The notes under the pieces were generated by a model. The model saw nothing but the letters and a program-made list of their open reading frames with translations. It ran no database searches and was not told the DNA's origin. Position numbers and translations under genes: made by a program. Source: Homalodisca vitripennis (Eukaryota; Arthropoda; Insecta; Hemiptera; Cicadellidae). From it: a DNA stretch of 64,000 nt. This document shows positions 1 through 10,521 of this stretch, piece by piece. Positions within the stretch are counted from its first letter, which is position 1. Each line of letters opens with the position of its first letter. The stretch is taken from assembly GCF_021130785.1 (NCBI RefSeq), contig NC_060207.1, forward strand, positions 2,006,501 to 2,070,500. The letters are read 5' to 3'.

Positions 1-1
1 C

Positions 2-5
<4 letters not shown>

Positions 6-66
<61 letters not shown>
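6..66. repeat. (CT)n microsatellite
   Basis: Near-perfect CT dinucleotide run at the left edge of the window. It ends in TCTATCTATACC. No gene is associated with it. Confidence 0.98.
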
Positions 67-71
<5 letters not shown>

Positions 72-1149
72 ACCAAATCCCCCCAGTTATATAGTTACAC
101 ATTGCACTCTCCCGGTCCCAGTATTACACGTCAGTGCCACCCCCCATCCCCTCTACCAATAGGTCCTTTGAGAATTCGCCATTACCTACGGCAGTGCTAA
201 TTGATATTGCCGATTCCGAATATGTTGCTTGTATTTGCAGTTTATAAGAGGTTACGTTCTGTAAATAATTTGTCTTAATCATACGTGCAAAACATGTTAG
301 TCGTGGCAATTTGAAGTTAATTCTGACATGACCACCATAAAACATTAATTCCGTAACCCTTCGAGGTTGCTTCCGTACATGATAACTTATTTATCTGTAA
401 TATAAATCACATTCATTCGGGAGGTGAAAATAATTTTATCCCAAAATGCAATTCCTCCTTTCATAATGCTGTATCCCTGTTATCTGATGGCCTGAGGCAT
501 AGTTCTTGTAAATTTAATTTATGTCTAGGCCTGAACGAAAATTTAATTTAACAACGCTATGCAAAAATATAGTATATGAATGCTTACTTTATATGTATTT
601 CGTGTATATACATGGACTGAACTGAAACATTACATATGTGTCAAATTCTACACGTTGTCTGAATAGAAGGTTTAGCTGACACACCTAGCAGTCAACGGAT
701 GTGTTAATTTAACCAGCTGACAAATAAAAGAAGTTCATTATTCATATAATCTTGGCTCCTTTAACTGAAAAATTGAAAGAAATAAAGCTAAAACAATGCA
801 GTGGTGAAAGAATGTTAAGTTGCTCCGGCAAAAAGTAACTACACTCTTACCTAATTTTACTTTCTACTGAATTGTCCTAGTGTTAAATTTTCATAGCTAC
901 AGGGCGTTTCAGATCACCTGTTTCAAATGTCTAATGGTCAAAAAGTTAATTACAGGAATTACATTAAATAGATTCACAGCTAAATCAACCTTAAGAATAA
1001 AAAAATACATTAGGGTCAATTTAACAGGAAAACCGATAAAACTAAATCCATGTAGTTAGCCATTCTACCGTTAGACATTTGAGACAGCTGTTGTGGAAGA
1101 CCCTGTAAAACAATAATTTTATTTTTATATTTCCGAAATATTTTTAATC
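67..1149. other. Unassigned AT-rich sequence
   Basis: No coding signature, tRNA-like fold or repeat recognised. The phrase ACAGGGCGTTTCAGATCACC near 899-918 resembles the CAGGG-type ends of small arthropod repeats (compare 9421 and 15627), but no second end was found. Confidence 0.5.
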
Positions 1150-1560
1150 TCCTCAGACACCCGTGGCTGAGAGTTAACAGCCTTCTCTGGCTCGCCGAGA
1201 GACCCCTGACTCCTACAGTCCTCATCCCGCGACACCCGTGGCTGAGCTTTCTCTGGCTCGCGTTAGCGAGAGACCTCTGACTCCTACAGTCCTCATCCCG
1301 CAACACCCGTGGCTGAGCCTTTTCTGGCTAGCTTTAACGAGAGACCCCTGACTCCTACAGTCCTCATCCCGCGACACCCGTGGCTGAGAGAGAACCGCCT
1401 TCTCTGGCTCGTGTTAACGAGAGACCCCTGACTCCTACAGTCCTTAACCCGCAACACCCGTGGCTGAGAGAGAACCGCCTTCTATGGCTCGCGTTAACGA
1501 GAGAGTTCCCTACAGTCCTCTTCCCGCGACACCAGTGGCTAAGAGTGAACCTCCTCTTCT
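1150..1560. repeat. Tandem repeat, 71-80 bp period, about 5.5 copies
   Basis: The anchor ACACCCGTGGCTGAG recurs at 1157, 1232, 1303, 1374, 1454 and (as ACACCAGTGGCTAAG) 1529. Spacings are 75, 71, 71, 80 and 75. Each unit also holds CTTCTCTGGCTCGC, GAGAGACCCCTGACTCC and TACAGTCCTCATCCCGC. It is much more GC-rich than its surroundings. Period variation comes mainly from presence or absence of GAGAGAACCGC-like insertions after the anchor. Open frames across the array on both strands are by-products of the repeat. Confidence 0.93.
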
Positions 1561-1808
1561 AGGTCATGAAAACATTAAATGTTATTTTTGAAGTTATAAA
1601 AATAATTATAGAAAAATAAATCAACGAAAGCTCATGATCGCTAAAAATAATTATTTCTTCCAAACAATATTAGATAACAACATAAACAAGCAAATAAAAA
1701 TAAAACTCAGGTACGATATGGTGCAGGTGAAGCGGAGGTTGCCTGAGAGTTCAACAGATGTTTCGCAAACCCTGGGCTTATTTTTCCTAATCGAAATGTA
1801 CCTGTACT
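1561..1808. other. Spacer between two tandem arrays
   Basis: AT-rich sequence with no recognised feature. It separates the 71-80 bp repeat from the 104-110 bp satellite. Confidence 0.5.
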
Positions 1809-3715
1809 AGCAGATAAGCTTAAGAGTGTAGATTAGAGTATTACGTTACAACAGTGTTATTAAGTGCCCCCTCGATGTTTACTGTTTTCTTTACGTTTGT
1901 TACTAATGATATAGCAGATAAGCTTAATAGTGTAGATTGGAGTATTACGTTACAACAGTGTTATTAAGTGCCCCCTCGATGTTTACTGTTTTCTTTACGT
2001 TTGTTACTAATGATATAGCAGATAAGCTTAATAGTGTAGATTGGAGTATTACGTTACAACAGTGTTATTAAGTGCCCCCTCGATGTTTACTGTTTTCTTT
2101 ACGTTTGTTACTAATGATATAGCAGATAAGCTTAAGAGTGTAGATTGGAGTATTATGTTACAACAGTGTTATTAAGTGCCCCCTCGATGTTTACTGTTTA
2201 CTGTTTTCTTTACGTTTGTTACTAATGATATAGCAGATAAGCTTAATAGTGTAGATTGGAGTATTACGTTACAACAGTGTTATTAAGTGCCCACTCAATG
2301 TTTACTGTTTCCTTTACGTTTGTAACTAATGTTATAGCAGATAAGCTTAAGAGTGTAGATTGGAGTATTATGTTACAACAGTGTTATTAAGTGCCCCCTT
2401 GATGTTTACTGTTTCCTTTACGTTTGTAACTAATGTTATAGCAGATAAGCTTAAGAGTGTAGATTGGAGTATTACTCGTATGTTACAACAGTGTTATTAA
2501 GTGCCCCCTTGATGTTTACTGTTTCCTTTACGTTTGTAACTAATGCTATAGCAGATAAGCTTAAAGAGTGTAGATTGGATTATTACTCGTATGTTACAAC
2601 AGTGTTATTAAGTGCCCCCTTGATGTTTACTGTTTCCTTTACGTTTTTAACTAATGCTATAGCAGATAAGCTTAAGAGTGTAGATTGGAGTATTACTCGT
2701 ATGTTACAACAGTGTTATTAAGTGCCCCCTTGATGTTTACTGTTTCCTTTACGTTTGTAACTAATGCTATAGCAGATAAGCTTAAGAGTGTAGATTAGAG
2801 TATTATGTTACAACAGTGTTATTAAGTGCCCCCTCGATGTTTACTGTTTCCTTTACGTTTGTAACTAATGCTATAGCAGATAAGCTTAAGAGTGTAGATT
2901 GGAGTATTACTCGTATGTTACAACAGTGTTATTAAGTGCCCCCTTGATGTTTACTGTTTCCTTTACGTTTGTAACTAATGCTATAGCAGATAAGCTTAAG
3001 AGTGTAGATTGGAGTATTACTCGTATGTTACAACAGTGTTATTAAGTGCCCCCTTGATGTTTACTGTTTCCTTTACGTTTGTTAACTAATGCTATAGCAG
3101 ATAAGCTTAAGAGTGTAGATTGGAGTATTACTCGTATGTTACAACAGTGTTATTAAGTGCCCCCTCGATGTTTACTGTTTTCCTTTACGTTTGTAAACTA
3201 ATGCTATAGCAGATAAGCTTAAGAGTGTAGATTGGAGTATTACTCGTATGTTACAACAGTGTTATTAAGTGCCCCCTTGATGTTTACTGTTTCCTTTACG
3301 TTTGTAACTAATGCTATAGCAGATAAGCTTAAGAGTGTAGATTGGAGTATTACTCGTATGTTACAACAGTGTTATTAAGTGCCCCCTTGATGTTTACTGT
3401 TTCCTTTACGTTTGTAACTAATGCTATAGCAGATAAGCTTAAGTGTTACTCGTATGTTTACAACAGTGTTATAAGTGCCCCCTTGATGTTTTACTGTTTC
3501 CTTTACGTTTGTAACTAATGCTATAGCAGATAAGCTTAAGAGTGTAGATTGGAGTATTACTCGTATGTTACAACAGTGTTATTAAGTGCCCCCTGATGTT
3601 TACTCGTATGCTATAGCAGATAAGCAGATTGGAGTATTACTCGTATGTTACAACAGTGTTATTAAGTGCCCCCTCGATGTTTACTGTTTTCTTTATGATT
3701 GTAACTAATGCTATA
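1809..3715. repeat. Satellite array, 104 bp monomers grading into 110 bp monomers
   Basis: The anchor AGCAGATAAGCTTAAGAGTG recurs about 17-18 times. Left-hand monomers are 104 bp apart (CAGATAAG at 1811, 1915, 2019, 2123), one step is 111 bp because of a duplicated TTTACTG, and from about 2442 most monomers are 110 bp because six bases (CTCGTA-like) are inserted after GGAGTATTA. The last copies (3430-3715) are shortened and more diverged, as expected at an array edge. A HindIII site (AAGCTT) sits in each unit. It directly abuts the LINE C fragment. Confidence 0.96.
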
Positions 3716-4083
3716 TTTGATTTGGTATCGTTTACAACAATCATTAAAAACATAGCAAGCCTAATAAAAGTAAACATTGGTACAAACCTGAATTCCAGGA
3801 TATAAAAAATAAACTACTTGACGTGGACTATTTATACCGATTGACCAATGTCCTACTGTTAAAAATAGATTAAATCGATTGAAAACTCATTATAAACATA
3901 ACATATTTGGGAAAATTATACTAATTTATACATTGATCGGAGTTCTAATAAATGCAAAGCAGTCTGGTATCTAATCGAGACATGAATGTTCATTTCAAAA
4001 TAGACCTATTGTTGTAGCTCAGATTAGAAAGACGAGGAAGATGCTTACAAATTTAATGAGAAGCACAGATAAAAAAAATTAAA

Positions 4084-4356
4084 CCATGGATTTCGGAAGA
4101 GTTGGTAAGGGGCATTAGGAAAAGGGATGAAATAAGCAAACTCCTCAAAAAACAGCCATTCAATCTGAATCTAAGAAAATACTACATAGAATTGAGAAAC
4201 AGATTGAATTCGAAAATTAAATCAGCAAAATTTAACTATTACACATCAAAAATTATCAGTAGTAAGAATAATCCGAAACTTTTTTGGCAAATAACAAATG
4301 AATTATCTGGGAGGGTAAATAAAAAAACAGTTTCCCATTACACAATTTACAGGTGA
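4084..4356 (+). pseudogene. LINE C ORF2, pre-RT linker segment
   Basis: A frame beginning PWISEELVRGIRKRDEISK and running through LFWQITNELSGR matches the conserved linker upstream of RT in APE-type LINEs, where a 'PW..' motif is followed by basic helices and 'FW..IN'. The frame closes at 4356 and the RT resumes in another frame near 4470. So there is at least one frameshift or indel in between. Confidence 0.72.
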
Positions 4357-4569
4357 TAAAACAATGAACTGGGACTCTGACCTGAAACTGCAGTTTCGAC
4401 AGGTGGCTGAAGAATTTAAAATAATTATTTTGCACAAGTAGGTTACAATTTAGCTCGGGCTATTGACTCGAGCGGTCCACCTGTCGTTGATAACAATGAC
4501 TATACGGTTAACACAGAATTCACAATTCACACTATCACTGAGACAGAACTTCACCGGTACGTTACTAGC

Positions 4570-4990
4570 ATGCATGGTGGCTCAACTCCGGGGTATGATT
4601 GTATATCCGCGTCCCTCTTGATTGAAAGTTATCATTTCCTCTGCATTCCGCTTCTTCACATAGTTAATTTAAGTATACGTACAGGCAAATTTCCAGATGT
4701 TTTCAAGATCGCCAAAGTCATTCCATTATTTAAAGCGGATGACGTTACTCTGATGTCAAACTACAGACTGATTAGCCTGTTAAGTGTATTTTCCAAAGTC
4801 TTGGAGAAGGTAGTTAAAGACCAATTAGTCTCTTATTTAGAAGAGAATGATATATTAAGTGACTGTCAATTCGGGTTTAGAAAATCTAAGAATATCGCAG
4901 ATGCTGTTTTTAATATCTGTAAGAGTCGGAACGAAGCAATGACATCTAACAAAAAATATTTATTGGCATTCCTCGATTTAGCCTATATAT
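4570..4990 (+). pseudogene. LINE C ORF2, N-terminal half of reverse transcriptase
   Basis: Would copy element RNA into DNA at the target site. Visible RT landmarks in order: STPGYDCISASLL (motif 0/1 region), GKFPDVFKIAKVIPLFK (motif 1), SNYRLISLLSVFSKVLEKVV (motif 2, NYRPIS-like), CQFGFRKSKN (motif 3, QFGFR) and LLAFLDLA (motif A, first catalytic Asp). Downstream of LDLA the frame stays open to 5223 but no longer reads as RT: the KAFD continuation, VPQG, YADD and thumb are all absent. So the RT is cut near 4987 by a deletion or by another insertion. Not functional. Confidence 0.85.
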
Positions 4991-6136
4991 ATTTTATACC
5001 GAACAATATTATTTTAACATCTTATTTCCCTAAGAAAATTATTTTTGAATTAATGGGACTCATTCTCTCACGCACAGGTGCTATGCACCTATGTGAGGAA
5101 ACATTTCTACAATCACTAGAGCATTTCCACAATAAGTATTTAAGGGTGCGCTCTACCACAGGCCAGAAATCGCAGGACGATGTTTCAAAAATCCGCTTGG
5201 AGCGCTGGCAAAATCGGTTGTAGGGAGGGCAATGAGTAGTTGCTGTGGAAGGGATCGGAACTTACCGAGCGCCTCCGACATTTGCCGAGCGGGGGACCCG
5301 AGCCAGGTGCTCGACGTCCGACTCACACACGTGCCGGAGCGCACAGCTTCGTTTTTAACAGGGATGGGCTAGTAGGCCTTTCACTCTTCAGCCACTTTAC
5401 CCACGCCACATGCGAATAAAGCAGACTATGCTTTATTCACATTAGTCTGCCCCTATATACTGACAGTAAATGGACACAAAGATACACATGAAAACTATCG
5501 CTAAACATATATAAAATATTGTAGTATAATTTAGGCAAAACATGATACGTAAAATATTATAGAAAAAATCAGACTAGGAGTGGCTTCCTTAAAATGTTAC
5601 ATGTGAATAACATTACATGACACTTTCACTTTTATAACAGTACATGTTTTAGATTTGTTAAGACTGCGTGTACCACAGGCCAGAGATCGCAGTATCGGGA
5701 CTACGGAGCATCTCAGTTATTTGCCGAAAGAAAATTCGTTCGGTGGCGTACACTCGTAACAACGCACTCGCGCCACGTAGTGTGGAGATTGGCTAAATCA
5801 GTATGAAACTGTAACCGGTACTTTTCCTACAGTTACTCGTTGGTACAACATACTTTTATTATTATGGAATAAAACGTTTTAGTAAAATATATTTTATTTT
5901 TGTTAATTTAAATTCGGTTTACTGAAATATTTGAAAACGAACGTAATCATTCCAGTGATATTGTCATGTCAGAGTGTCTACCGATCTGGAATACGTGGAA
6001 TAACTGGGCAAGGCAGGAATTGTTATGAAAACCATGGAAGATTTAAATAATTTTAATGTTATCAACAAAACTAACATAATTTTATTAATTCTTTGATACA
6101 TAAATTAATCCAGTCGTATTACCTGATTGAAAAATT
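4991..6136. other. Unassigned sequence with a GC-rich patch and a shared 22-bp motif
   Basis: 5220-5345 is distinctly GC-rich (CGAGCGGGGGACCCGAGCC). A 22-base motif with one mismatch occurs at 5154-5175 and 5671-5692 (TACCACAGGCCAGARATCGC followed by AG). 5400-6136 is otherwise AT-rich with no gene recognised. The open frame on the minus strand across 5153-5344 has no protein-like features that I recognise. Confidence 0.5.
5414..5438. other. Short perfect hairpin
   Basis: Ten-base arms GAATAAAGCA and TGCTTTATTC flank a five-base loop. The arm sequence contains AATAAA on one strand. Role unknown. Confidence 0.6.
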
Positions 6137-6789
6137 AAATGTTTTCTTACAGCAAACTAATGGCACAATTTAGTCAAATACATCATAAATAAATAAAAAA
6201 ACCATTCCGAACCAAAATCGTCTATTAGGGGGTATAGGAGGGGTGGTTTTTAGGGGTGAAAATGGTTTTTTGCTACTTGTGAGTAAACAATGCATCCTAT
6301 TGAAAACAGTCTAATGTAAAAGTTGTTGGAAATAAAAAACTCTACAACTTATGTAGTAATCATTTTTGCTCAAAAATTTCCCCAAAATATTCAAAAAACC
6401 GTTTTTTTTGGTTTTTAATTTTTTTCTTTTACAAAAATGGTTCGATTGCGCTGAAAGTTTGATCAAATATACTTTGTGCTATTCTAAAAATACTGCATTT
6501 TTTCATTAAGAAATATTCAGCCGTTATAATAAAATTTCACTTAAAAAAATATTTTGATAATTTTCAATCACCATTTTGAAACATTTTTTTTATCAAAAAA
6601 GGTTCTCTGACGGCTCATTATTTTCGTTTTTTTTTTATCTATTTTGAAGAAATGAAATAAAAAATATGTAGTTTACTTGAAAAAACTGCAGAAAAATTGA
6701 AAATAAACAAAATATTGACATTTATCATTATACATTGTACTATTTACGTGGAAAGATTATTCTTATTTATTTAAATTATAATTTTTTTA
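6137..6789 (+). repeat. Left arm of long inverted repeat
   Basis: Recognisable blocks shared with the right arm in inverted order: TGGCACAATTTAGTCAAATA, GAACCAAAATCGTCTATTAG, GAGTAAACAATGCATCCTAT, AGTTTGATCAAATATACTTT and TTTACGTGGAAA. AT-rich with many poly-A/T runs. Confidence 0.9.
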
Positions 6790-7465
6790 TACCAGTGCTA
6801 TTTGTAAGCATTAAGCAAAATAATAATGGAATCATGCATATTTAACAATTACGTGGACATTTTTAAATAAATCAAAAAACAAAATTCGAGTCTTAGTAAA
6901 TTTTTTTTTAATTTGTATTTTTCATCATATATTTTTTATTTCTTTACAATATTTTTTACAATTCTTGTTGAAATTGAATCACGAAACCATTATTTCTTTC
7001 CAAAAGTTTTTTTTTATGATATTTATGTATTTTTTTCAGTGAACTTAAAAATATAAATATTTTTTTTTTTCATATTCTACGTGATCTGATCGTGATTCAT
7101 ACCATATTCTACTCAATTTTTTCCCTGCTTTTTTTAAATGTAATGATTGTATCTCCTTTTATTGAAGGAAACACAAGATCACTATCAAAACTATCACTCA
7201 ATTTTTTTTAATGTATTTAATGTTGGGATATCACCATCAAAATCTTTTTTAATTTCGTTAATTTTTTTTAAGTAATACACGCAGTAACTTATGAAATCTT
7301 TGGAATCTACACTCGATGTATGTCTACAAGATGTTGAGCTTGTCCCATCATAAAAAGATGACATGCACCTATTATGATAATAAGCTTGAACTTCATCTTA
7401 TTCTTTGAGAAAATTCAGTCTAACTAACAGACTTTTATTAAATGATTCTGAAACATCTCTTCCCT

Positions 7466-7841
7466 TTAAAGTTGATAAAATTTTTCTTTAGTCTCAACCT
7501 TCTGCATGCCGCGAAATGCTCTATTTTGGTTACAAGGTTCTTCACAAAAAACACAATGATGCTCAAAATCAAAATCACATGGTTTTTTTCATAATCTTCT
7601 TCCCAATAGATTTTTTTTCTTGTTTGTTCTTTGGAAGCTGTAACAATTGACCGAGGTCTATTTTATCCGATCGACAACCATTATGAATGTGTGCTTCAGT
7701 CCATTTCTGAAATGTTTTGTACCGCTGATCATTGCTTTGTTTACTTGACGAAATAAGAGTATCTATCCCTCGACTTTTTATTTTCACCAAATCTCCATCG
7801 CGGCTTTTACAAATAATACAAGAAGGTACCTGTTCCACCAT
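7466..7841 (-). pseudogene. TE-borne protein with two cysteine clusters, frameshifted
   Basis: The minus-strand frame starts at 7841 and reads VPSCIICKSRDGDLVKI with a CxxC pair, then a helical stretch with RGIDTLISSSK and an NGCR segment at about residues 54-57. This frame stops at 7575, but the adjacent frame continues with DFDFEHHCVFCEEPC, a second CxxC cluster, to a stop at 7466. The switch falls at an A-run (plus-strand T-run) near 7586, so a one-base indel probably broke one gene. I recognise the plan (N-terminal CxxC, then F.F..HC.FC) from multi-copy transposon-associated proteins of arthropods and cnidarians. The name and function of that family are not known to me. The two clusters probably bind zinc. 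Confidence 0.6.
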
Positions 7842-8301
7842 TTACATGAATCTATAAAATGCAGTAAGCACGATAAAATTAGTATACTGAAAATACGTAA
7901 AAATTACTAGATAAATAGCATGCGTAAAATTGTATGTACAGGGACAAAGTTTTATGATCTGTATTATTTTTAATAATTTTTATTGAATAATTTGTATAAA
8001 AATTTGTTTTGCAGTTTTACTTACGATTTGTATTTTATATGGACACAAATCTTGTAAATTGCTAATCACGAGGCTTATTTCACGACATTACTCTAATATA
8101 ACTTGACTGACGACAAAGCAGCTGCTTATTAAATGCTTAGAAACATACTGAGACCCGTATAATAGAAGAATAGGATTGACCCCGCCCTTTTGCTTCAAGG
8201 ACACTATTATATTATACCTGTACTATATATACCTGTAATCCAACTTTCACATTCAACAATGTTTCTAAACTTTTCAAAATATTCGAAAATTCTTCAACAT
8301 A

Positions 8302-8964
8302 AAAAAAAATTATAATTTAAATAAATAATAAAAATTTTTCCACGTAAATAATACAATGTATGATGAAAAATGTCAATATTTTGTTTATTTTTCAATTTTT
8401 CTGCAGTTTTTTTAATTAAACTACATATTTTTTATTTCATTTCTTCAAAATAGACAAAAAAAAAAACGAAAATAATGAGCCGTCAGAAAACCTTTTTTGA
8501 TAAAAAAATGTTTCAAAATGGTGATTGAAAATTATCAAAATATTTTTTTAAAGTGAAATTTTATTATAACGGCTAAATATTTCTTAATGAAAAAATGCAG
8601 TATTTTTAGAATAGCACAAAGTATATTTGATCAAACTTTCAGCGCAATCGAACCATTTTTGTAAAAGAAAAAAAATTAAAAACCAAAAAAACGGTTTTTT
8701 GAATATTTTGGGGAAATTTTTGAGGTTAGAGCAAAAATGATTACTACATAAGTTGTAGAGTTTTTTATTTCCAACAACTTTTACATTAGACTGTTTTCAA
8801 TAGGATGCATTGTTTACTCACAAGTAGCAAAAAACCATTTTCACCCCTAAAAACCACCCCTCCTATACCCCCTAATAGACGATTTTGGTTCGGAATGGTT
8901 TTTTTTATTTATTTATGATGTATTTGACTAAATTGTGCCATTACTTTGCTGTAAGAAAACATTT
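8302..8964 (-). repeat. Right arm of long inverted repeat
   Basis: Inverted copy of 6137-6789. It includes GTAAACAATGCATCC in complement and ends GTAAGAAAACATTT next to ATTTATTTAACC. Differences from the left arm include an extra GAGGTTA near 8721-8727 and scattered poly-A length changes, so the arms have diverged since insertion. Confidence 0.9.
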
Positions 8965-9420
8965 ATTTATTTAACCATTTTTAACTGCTATTTCTCTTGG
9001 ACTAAATGTAAACCCACACATTTTCTGGTAAATATAATCATTCTTTAATTTTTTTAGAATTATCATATCACATAAGATTTTTAAGACTAACTAACCATTC
9101 TACCAGCAACAGTATATTAAAAAATTACATATTTTATGAGCTCAGTTTATATATTTACGACTTAATACACACAGCTACATGTCACTCTCTGTGCGTCTGC
9201 CAATAATTAGAATGTAATTACAACTTAGTAACAACAATAAACTTTACAGAATTGAACAATAGTAACATAACAAATTTCAGCAACAAAAAACAAAGTCACA
9301 ACAAGACATTAAAATTACAATGAAGCAAAATATCACAAGACCAACATGAGAGAAATTACAGTTTTTACTTAGCAAATTGTATAGGATAAAAATTTACCTG
9401 AGTATATTACACTGAGTATA
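8965..9420. other. Unassigned AT-rich spacer
   Basis: No gene or repeat recognised between the foldback-like element and the short repeat fragment at 9421. Confidence 0.5.
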
Positions 9421-9582
9421 TACAGGGTGAGTGGCTCTTGGTATGACAAAATTTTTTGGGTTATAATGCAATGTAAATGTGATACAATGGTGGTTATAAA
9501 AAATCTAACTCCAAAAATTAGATCTGAAATGAATCATTTTCAGTTTTTCTAAAAAACCCGTGTTTTTGTACGTAAATCTGTC
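9421..9582 (+). repeat. Fragment of a CAGGGTG-ended MITE-like repeat
   Basis: Begins TACAGGGTGAGTGGCTCTTG and contains GGGTTATAATGCAATGTAAA, AACTCCAAAAATTAGATCTG and ACGTAAATCTG. The same sequence, inverted and with few differences, forms 15822-15983. The homology ends abruptly after AAATCTG, so this copy is truncated. Confidence 0.85.
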
Positions 9583-9711
9583 ATGAAGTTCAATGCGCAT
9601 TTCCATCACAAAACCCGTAAATAAAGTGCATATCAGCGTATTCTCCAGTAGTGAACTCCATGGCAGTCTACACTTGGCAAAATTGAGCAGAAAAATAGTT
9701 TATTGGAGGTA
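9583..9711. other. Short spacer before the 3' end of LINE A
   Basis: No recognised feature. Plausibly the pre-insertion flank of LINE A. Confidence 0.4.
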
Positions 9712-9887
9712 GAAGTAAATAAATAAATAAGGTCTTTATTTAGCAAGCGTCCATCAGTACAAAAACTGTTTTTCATGAAAACTCTTGTCAGACATACAGA
9801 ACACATGGAGAACAATAACGTAAACCATAAAATAAACGTAAAACACTAAAGTATACAAACTAAACTAACCTGATGCATATGCATGGG

Positions 9888-10515
9888 TCAGGCAAACACC
9901 ACCTTCACACTCCCCTTAAATTTCTTACAGCTATAACTTTTTAAAGTGGGTGGCAAAGCATTGTATTTCTTTGGTCCAAAGTAACTAAAACCCTTTTTCC
10001 CCGTTTCCAGCTTTGTCTTTGGTAGGTGCAATAGGCTGTTCTGACGGGTACTACGCACGTTAATTTCTTGCCTGAATAACAGCTTATTCCTGAGGTATTC
10101 AGGTTTTCCCGTCTGAAGAATTTTGTGGACCAGATTGACGGTTTGCAAGTCGGAGACACCCATGATAGACAACACCTTAGCATTTAATCTGTACTCGCTG
10201 ATGTGGTCGAATTTTTTCAGATTGTAAACGAATCTCAGTGCTCTGTTCTGCAGACGAGTAAGTATCATCAAATTTTCCTGAGTCAGACAACAAGCAAAAG
10301 CTGGAAGAGCATAATGTATAGCAGGAAATATTGTTGACCGAACAATTTCCAGCTTGGAAGATTCTGGCAAAATTGTGCTTAATCTGTAAAGGGCCTTTAA
10401 TCTCATTGTCACTTTTACATATAGCTTTGACATGATTGGAAAAATCGAGTTGGGGGTCAATAGTAACACCAAGAACCTTTAGACTATTACTTGCCATCAA
10501 AGGCTTACCGTCCAC
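9888..10515 (-). pseudogene. LINE A ORF2 C-terminal (thumb and post-RT) region
   Basis: Continues the RT frame immediately after an in-frame TGA at 10522-10524. It reads LKVLGVTIDPQLDFSNHV, the conserved LGV.ID..L.F..H block of LINE RT thumbs. Near 10440-10470 the frame shifts, and the rest (LKALYRLSTILP, FPAIHYALPAFACCLTQENL, LTRLQNRALRFVYN, GPKKYNALPPTLKS) continues in a second frame to a stop at 9888. The RLQNRALR and YNALP phrases are typical of the C-terminus of CR1/Jockey-group ORF2 proteins. One stop and one frameshift make this part non-functional. Confidence 0.88.
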
Positions 10516-10521
10516 AAATAT

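Larger units (their letters stand above)
3770..4990 (+). mobile_element. LINE C: truncated APE-type non-LTR retrotransposon fragment
   Basis: Decayed ORF2 fragment holding the linker before the reverse transcriptase and the first half of the RT domain. It starts near the satellite edge with a frame reading WYKPEFQDIKNKLLDVDYLY and continues to RT motif A, after which recognisable sequence stops. Endonuclease, YADD box, C-terminal part and 3' tail are absent. Similarity in style to CR1/Jockey-group ORF2 proteins is recognised by eye; the exact clade is not determined. Confidence 0.8.
6137..8964. mobile_element. Long-inverted-repeat (foldback-like) DNA element with decayed internal gene
   Basis: Two arms of about 650 bp are inverted copies of each other, separated by about 1.5 kb. 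The outermost alignable bases are AAATGTTTTCTTACAGCAAA on the left and their complement on the right. The arms stay alignable, with few mismatches and indels, to about 6789 and 8302. The interior carries a broken minus-strand gene (7466-7841). Long terminal arms plus a captive coding region indicate a class II or foldback element. I could not fix the superfamily, and no clear target-site duplication is visible. Confidence 0.8.

Noticed and set aside
1..66. Telomeric repeat at the window edge
   Set aside because: It is a plain CT dinucleotide run, not TTAGG or another insect telomere unit.
1016..1562. Frames on both strands over the 71-80 bp repeat
   Set aside because: Repetitive chance frames; the period varies and breaks the reading frame.
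5153..5344. 63-codon minus-strand frame in the GC-rich patch
   Set aside because: GC-rich sequence rarely contains stops; no protein features and it overlaps a repeated motif.
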